Notes under the pieces: model-generated
What the model was told of the DNA's origin: nothing
The model's input: only the letters and a program-made list of their open reading frames with translations
The model's database searches: none
In this document: positions 59,960 through 64,000 of the stretch, in pieces
How the letters are laid out: every line of letters starts with the position of its first letter
Numbering within the stretch: position 1 is the first letter of the stretch
NCBI GenBank assembly: GCA_019449635.1
Contig: JAGRPI010000030.1
Location: 1 to 64,000, forward strand
Origin: Candidatus Ferrigenium bremense
GTDB lineage: Bacteria; Pseudomonadota; Gammaproteobacteria; Burkholderiales; Gallionellaceae
Direction of reading: 5' to 3'
Length of the DNA: 64,000 nucleotides
Program-made: the position numbers and the translations under genes

Positions 59960-60718
59960 ATGAAATCTTTTTATCCCTTACTGCTCGCGATTCAGTTCCT
60001 CACGCAGATTCCGGTCAGGCTTAAACAGCCATATGGCGAGCGCGAAGTCGGCGCATCGCTGCTGTATTACCCGCTGGTGGGGCTGTTGCTGGGCGCATTG
60101 CTGGCCGGGCTGCATAGCCTGCTGCATGGCGTACCGGTATTGCTGCATGCCGCCTTGCTGCTGGCGGCATGGGTGGCGATGACCGGCGCGCTGCATCTGG
60201 ATGGCTTGGCTGACAGCGCGGATGCGTGGCTGGGCGGTATCGGCAACCGCGAGCGCACGCTGGCGATCATGAAAGACCCGTATGCGGGCCCTGCCGCGGT
60301 GGTCGCCGTGGTGCTGGTGCTGCTGCTGAAATTCGCCGCACTGGCCGGACTGATGCAATGTAGTAATGATTGGGCATTGTTGTGGCCGCTGCTGCTGGCG
60401 CGCGCTGCCATGCCATTGCTGTTCCTCACCACCCCTTACGTGCGCCCCGGCGGGCTGGGAGAGGCGCTTGCCAAGCATGCGCCGCGCCGCGCCGTGATCC
60501 TGATGTTGCTGGCCACCCTGCTGGGCATGCTGGCCGTGCTGGGAATGCGCGGGGCAGTGCTGGTGCTGGGATGTCTCGCCGTGTTCTGGCTGCTGCGGCG
60601 CATGATGATGGCGCGCCTCGGCGGTACCACCGGCGATACGGCCGGCGCGCTGCTCGAGTTACTGGAAACCGCGGCACTGATTTTGTGGGTGCTGATGGAC
60701 ACGCGAACCTGTTCATGA
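59960..60718 (+). CDS. cobS: Adenosylcobinamide-GDP ribazoletransferase (cobalamin synthase)
   Basis: This 252-residue membrane protein has AIQFLTQIPVRL near residue 10, GALHLDGLADSADAWLGG, ERTLAIMKDPYAGPAAV, and several hydrophobic helices, the CobS signature with the D-x-x-D-x-x-D metal site. It joins adenosylcobinamide-GDP and alpha-ribazole to finish the cofactor. It is the last gene of the B12 operon; a palindromic element starts at its last base. Confidence 0.95.
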   Translation: MKSFYPLLLAIQFLTQIPVRLKQPYGEREVGASLLYYPLVGLLLGALLAGLHSLLHGVPVLLHAALLLAAWVAMTGALHLDGLADSADAWLGGIGNRERTLAIMKDPYAGPAAVVAVVLVLLLKFAALAGLMQCSNDWALLWPLLLARAAMPLLFLTTPYVRPGGLGEALAKHAPRRAVILMLLATLLGMLAVLGMRGAVLVLGCLAVFWLLRRMMMARLGGTTGDTAGALLELLETAALILWVLMDTRTCS

Positions 60719-60831
60719 AGACACCTCGAAAGACCTGCTGCGCGGCTTGATGCATCCGCAAGGAGCAGGAAGGTGGGTTCCCGGCTGCTGTGCAGCCACC
60801 CTTCCGCTCGCTACGGTTTTTCGAGGTGTCT
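60719..60831. repeat. 113-bp palindromic element related to the 143-bp family
   Basis: AGACACCTCGAAA (60719-60731) and TTTCGAGGTGTCT (60819-60831) are perfect 13-bp terminal inverted repeats. The interior has CTGCTGCGC and GCTCGCTACG segments like those of the copies at 30388 and 49636, but is shorter. It fills the space after cobS and before msbA. Confidence 0.7.
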
Positions 60832-60875
60832 GCGAGTATTCGGGAGTTTGCGGACTTTCTGCTAAAGTGCGCGCC

Positions 60876-62624
60876 ATGAATATGACCAGCAGCCAGCTCT
60901 ATTTGCGCCTCCTCGGCTACGTCAAGCCGTACTGGCGCGTCTTTGCCGTTTCGCTGCTCGGCATGATCGTGGTCGCCGCCACCGAGCCTCTGGTACCCGC
61001 GTTGATGAAACCGATGCTGGACGGCACGTTCGTGCACAAGGACCAGGAGATGATGCGCATGGTGCCGGTGGTCATCATTGTGATATTCCTGATACGCGGG
61101 TTGGCGACCTTCATCGGCACGTACGCGATCAACTGGGTGGGTAACAAGCTGGTGATGGATTTGCGCGACGCGATGTTCCGCAAGCTGCTCGCCTTGCCGA
61201 CGCGCTATTACGACGACCATGCCACCGGCTCGCTGATTTCCAAGCTGACTTTCGACGTCACCCAGGTGACCAATGCGGCGACCACGGTGGTGACGATCTC
61301 GGTGCGCGACAGCATCGTCATCATCGGACTGCTCGGCTGGTTGTTCTATCTCAACTGGAAACTGACGCTGTTGACGCTGCTGATGGCGCCGGTCATCGCC
61401 TGGATCATCCGCGTCATCAGCAAGCGGATGCGCACCAGCAGTCGCGATGCGCAGCGCGCGATGGGCGACATCACGCAGGTGATCGAGGAAAGCGTAAGCG
61501 CGCACAAGGTGGTCAAGCTGTTCGGCGGGCAGCAGTACGAAAGCAGCCGTTTCAACGAGCAGGCCAACTGGGTGCGCCGCCATGCGATGAAGCAGGCTTC
61601 GGCCTCGGCGGCGAACGTGCCCATCGTGCAGATGGTCGCCGCGATCGCCCTTGCCGTCATCGTCTATCTCGCGACATTGCAATCGCAGGCCGACGAGACC
61701 ACGGTAGGCGGTTTCGTCTCGTTCATCATGGCGATGCTGATGCTGACTGCGCCGCTCAAGCGGCTGGCCGGCGTCAGCGAATACCTGCAACGCGGCCTGG
61801 CGGCAGCGGAAAGCGTGTTCGCCCTGCTCGATACCGAAGGCGAAACGGATAGCGGCACGCAGGCGATCGGCCGCGTGCGCGGCGAGTTGCAGTTCGATCA
61901 TGTGCAGTTTGCCTACGGGGCCGACGGGCGGCTTGCGCTGCAAGACATCACGCTGCATATCCGCGCCGGTGAGAATATCGCGCTGGTCGGCGCATCAGGT
62001 AGCGGCAAGACCACGCTGGCCAACCTTGCGCCGCGCTTCTATACGCCGACCGGCGGCCGCATCACGCTGGACGGCCACGACATCAACGACCTGACACTGG
62101 CCAGCCTGCGTGCCAACATCGCGCTGGTGAGCCAGGAAGTCGTGCTGTTCAACGACACCGTCGCGGCCAACATCGCCTACGGCCAGATGCGCAAGGTCAG
62201 CGAGGCGGAAATCATTGCCGCCGCGCAGGCCGCGCACGCGATGGAATTCATCCGCGACTGGCCGGAAGGGCTGAACACGCTGGTCGGCGAACGCGGCGTC
62301 AAGCTGTCCGGCGGGCAGCGCCAGCGCATCGCCATCGCGCGCGCCATCCTCAAGGATGCGCCGATCCTGATCCTCGACGAGGCCACCTCCGCGCTGGACA
62401 GCGAATCAGAACGCCATGTGCAGGCTGCGCTGGAAACGCTGATGCAAGGCCGCACCACATTGGTCATCGCGCATCGCCTGTCCACCATCGAAAAGGCTGA
62501 CCGGATTGTCGTTCTGCAAAAAGGCGAGATCGTCGAGATCGGCACGCACCGCGAACTGCTGGCAAAGGATGGTGTGTATGCTCAGTTGCACCGTATCCAG
62601 TTTGCGGCAGCCGGTAGTGCATAA
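60876..62624 (+). CDS. msbA: Lipid A export ATP-binding/permease protein
   Basis: This 582-residue half-transporter has six hydrophobic helices in the first 320 residues and a nucleotide-binding domain with Walker A GASGSGKTTL, signature LSGGQRQRIAIARA and Walker B ILILDEATSALD. The length and the N-terminal fold fit MsbA, which flips lipid A-core across the inner membrane. ATG 60876 is taken because the first helix follows; the frame continues upstream into the repeat. No lpxK is seen after it. Confidence 0.92.
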   Translation: MNMTSSQLYLRLLGYVKPYWRVFAVSLLGMIVVAATEPLVPALMKPMLDGTFVHKDQEMMRMVPVVIIVIFLIRGLATFIGTYAINWVGNKLVMDLRDAMFRKLLALPTRYYDDHATGSLISKLTFDVTQVTNAATTVVTISVRDSIVIIGLLGWLFYLNWKLTLLTLLMAPVIAWIIRVISKRMRTSSRDAQRAMGDITQVIEESVSAHKVVKLFGGQQYESSRFNEQANWVRRHAMKQASASAANVPIVQMVAAIALAVIVYLATLQSQADETTVGGFVSFIMAMLMLTAPLKRLAGVSEYLQRGLAAAESVFALLDTEGETDSGTQAIGRVRGELQFDHVQFAYGADGRLALQDITLHIRAGENIALVGASGSGKTTLANLAPRFYTPTGGRITLDGHDINDLTLASLRANIALVSQEVVLFNDTVAANIAYGQMRKVSEAEIIAAAQAAHAMEFIRDWPEGLNTLVGERGVKLSGGQRQRIAIARAILKDAPILILDEATSALDSESERHVQAALETLMQGRTTLVIAHRLSTIEKADRIVVLQKGEIVEIGTHRELLAKDGVYAQLHRIQFAAAGSA

Positions 62625-62756
62625 GCGGCCTTCACATCAACACAGGTTGCCCGCGTTATTCCCCATACTCGCCGTGGTCGCGGCAGTGCGTTTCATGACG
62701 CAGATCATGGAACCTTGATGCAGCCTGAAATAGACTTCTCCCTGCACGCATCAAAG

Positions 62757-62785
62757 TTGACGCGGCGGCGGCAAAAGCCTAAATT
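62757..62785 (+). promoter_or_regulatory. Sigma-70-type promoter upstream of the peroxiredoxin
   Basis: TTGACG (62757-62762) and TAAATT (62780-62785) are separated by 17 nt, and the start codon lies 33 nt beyond the -10. This is a good match to the consensus. Confidence 0.6.
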
Positions 62786-62817
62786 GTGCTGCCCAACACA
62801 ACCATCAGGAGACCAGC

Positions 62818-63423
62818 ATGGCCGTTCTCGTCGGTAAACCCGCACCCGATTTCAACGCCGTTGCCGTGATGGGCAACAACGAAATCAACGAAACCTTCAA
62901 TCTGAAGAAATACGTCAACGGCAAATATGCCGTGATCTTTTTCTATCCCCTGGACTTCACTTTCGTCTGTCCTTCCGAACTGATCGCCTTCAATCATCGC
63001 CTCGATGAATTCAAGAAGCGCAACACGGAAGTGATCGGCGTGTCGATCGATTCGCAGTTCACCCACCTGGCATGGAAGAACACCCCGGTCGACAAGGGCG
63101 GCATCGGGCAGGTCCAGTATCCGCTGGTCGCCGATATCAAGCACGAGATCTGCAAGGCCTACGATGTGGAGTTCGACGCGGCGGGCGTGGCGTTTCGCGG
63201 CTCGTTCCTGATCGACCGCGCCGGTGTGGTGCGCCACCAGGTGGTGAACGACCTGCCGCTGGGGCGCAACATCGACGAGATGCTGCGCATGGTGGACGCG
63301 CTGCAATTCACCGAAGAACACGGTGAAGTCTGCCCAGCCGGTTGGAGCAAAGGCAAGGCGGGCATGAATGCCTCGACCGAAGGGGTGGCGAAGTATCTGG
63401 CCAATCACGCCAAGGAACTATAA
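62818..63423 (+). CDS. Typical 2-Cys peroxiredoxin (AhpC/Prx1 family)
   Basis: This 201-residue protein has the peroxidatic cysteine in PLDFTFVCPSEL near residue 51 and the resolving cysteine in EVCPAGW near residue 171, with GSFLIDRAGVVRH between them. It reduces hydrogen peroxide and organic peroxides using a thiol donor. AGGAG lies 8 nt before the ATG. No ahpF is next to it, so thioredoxin is the likely reductant. A strong hairpin terminator follows the stop. Confidence 0.94.
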   Translation: MAVLVGKPAPDFNAVAVMGNNEINETFNLKKYVNGKYAVIFFYPLDFTFVCPSELIAFNHRLDEFKKRNTEVIGVSIDSQFTHLAWKNTPVDKGGIGQVQYPLVADIKHEICKAYDVEFDAAGVAFRGSFLIDRAGVVRHQVVNDLPLGRNIDEMLRMVDALQFTEEHGEVCPAGWSKGKAGMNASTEGVAKYLANHAKEL

Positions 63424-63438
63424 AGTCGCCGTTTTGAT

Positions 63439-63485
63439 CCTGGCGGGCTTTTGCTCTTGAATCAAGAGCGGCTCGCCAGGTTTTT
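63439..63485 (+). terminator. Rho-independent terminator after the peroxiredoxin gene
   Basis: Nested inverted repeats CCTGGCG/CGCCAGG (63439-63445, 63474-63480) and GCTCTTG/CAAGAGC (63453-63459, 63463-63469) are followed by TTTTT. Confidence 0.85.
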
Positions 63486-63499
63486 GGCGGGGAGCGCCT

Positions 63500-63844
63500 A
63501 TGCACCAACTGTTGATCGAATTCGTCGAACTGGTCGCGCCCTGGATCGAAATGATCGGCATCGCCGTGGTGTTATGGGGTGCGATCGAGGGGTTGATCGG
63601 GCTGCTGCTGCGCATCAAATCGGCTCTGGTCCGGGAACCGCAACCGGTACCGATCAGCCATATCCGTTCCACGATCGGCGAGAAGACGGCCCTGGGGCTG
63701 GATTTCTTCCTCGCCGGCGACATCATCCAGACCATCGTGATCCCCAGCTGGGAATCGCTCGCCATGCTGGGCGGCATCGTGGTGATCCGCACCGTGATCG
63801 CCTTCTTCCTCAACAAGGACTTGCGCGAGCTCCACGAAAAATAG
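63500..63844 (+). CDS. DUF1622 family membrane protein
   Basis: This 114-residue protein has two to three hydrophobic segments (about residues 8-35 and 70-105). Its LGLDFFLAGDIIQTIVIPSWESLAMLGGIVVIRTVIAFFLN region is typical of DUF1622. Function unknown. GGGGAG precedes the ATG. It stands alone between two terminators or gaps. Confidence 0.85.
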   Translation: MHQLLIEFVELVAPWIEMIGIAVVLWGAIEGLIGLLLRIKSALVREPQPVPISHIRSTIGEKTALGLDFFLAGDIIQTIVIPSWESLAMLGGIVVIRTVIAFFLNKDLRELHEK

Positions 63845-63916
63845 CCAGCTGCCGATTGTTCTTCGGCACAGGGCTGCTAGAATCCGCGTCGTACTTATTC
63901 TGAGCGAGTCACCATC

Positions 63917-64000
63917 ATGCTGGTCGGTTTCGTCTTCCTGTATCTGGTCCTTTCCATCGGCATCGGCATGTATGCGGCCACCAAGGTGCATAACGCGCGC
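63917..64000 (+). CDS. N-terminus of a probable sodium:solute symporter (3' truncated by window edge)
   Basis: The last 84 bases encode 28 residues from ATG 63917, with a hydrophobic run VGFVFLYLVLSIGIGMYAA followed by basic residues. This beginning is typical of SSSF-family symporters. The rest is outside the window. Confidence 0.6.
   Translation, partial: MLVGFVFLYLVLSIGIGMYAATKVHNAR

Noticed and set aside
60426..61958. 510-codon minus-strand open frame opposite cobS and msbA
   Set aside because: It crosses two well-supported genes in antisense and has His/Arg-rich composition without motifs.

Overview
The window looks like a chromosomal segment of a betaproteobacterium. The strongest signs are a 6S RNA directly after zapA, petABC followed by sspA-sspB, a nadD-rsfS-rlmH-maf-rng cluster, and a BtuM-type vitamin B12 transporter behind an adenosylcobalamin riboswitch. 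A Nitrosomonadales (Gallionella/Sideroxydans-like) origin is my inference from gene content; no rRNA is present to test it. No tRNA, rRNA, CRISPR array, transposase or phage gene was recognised.

Region 1 (1-23.9 kb) is an AT-richer surface-polysaccharide island. Its first 7.1 kb hold a tightly packed set: a methyltransferase, an APS-kinase-like kinase, a second methyltransferase, a PEP-synthase-like kinase, a class I glutamine-amidotransferase-like hydrolase, a CysQ-like phosphatase and a LicC-like cytidylyltransferase. Four of these match in type and size the Campylobacter jejuni enzymes Cj1415-Cj1418, which make the CDP-phosphoramidate precursor of the O-methyl phosphoramidate capsule modification. 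I read this as a phosphoramidate (P-N bond) pathway with an added 3'-phosphatase for by-product recycling, and it is the most interesting system in the window. It is followed by an RmlD-like reductase, two more methyltransferase-type proteins, a Wzm/Wzt exporter with a carbohydrate-binding tail, glycosyltransferases (one with two GT2 domains in tandem), a HldE-like protein with reversed domain order, a sugar nucleotidyltransferase, an L-2-hydroxyglutarate oxidase-like protein and a canonical CysC.

Region 2 (23.9-50.5 kb) is housekeeping. It holds a TolC-type channel, a Pcm-like methyltransferase, a small cytochrome c, the bc1 complex (petABC), sspA-sspB, rpoH with a CIRCE operator, rfbBDAC for dTDP-L-rhamnose, a periplasmic beta-carbonic anhydrase, the rng-maf-rlmH-rsfS-nadD group with a DUF559 gene inserted, aceE-aceF, 5-formyl-THF cyclo-ligase, ilvA, heme A synthase, a TauE/SafE permease, an EVE protein, 6S RNA and zapA/zapB.

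Region 3 (50.5-60.7 kb) is a cobalamin salvage and nucleotide-loop operon: riboswitch, btuB, btuM, cobO, cbiB, cobD, cobQ, cobU, cobT, cobC, cobS. No corrin-ring genes are present, so the cell probably imports corrinoids and finishes them. Region 4 (60.7-64 kb) holds msbA, a 2-Cys peroxiredoxin, a DUF1622 membrane protein and the start of a probable sodium:solute symporter.

Small dispersed repeats run through regions 2-4. One is a 143-bp element with 17-bp terminal inverted repeats, present twice, with a shorter relative. Several other repeat types lie inside reading frames and add residues to RfbB, AceF, AceE, CobD and CtaA.
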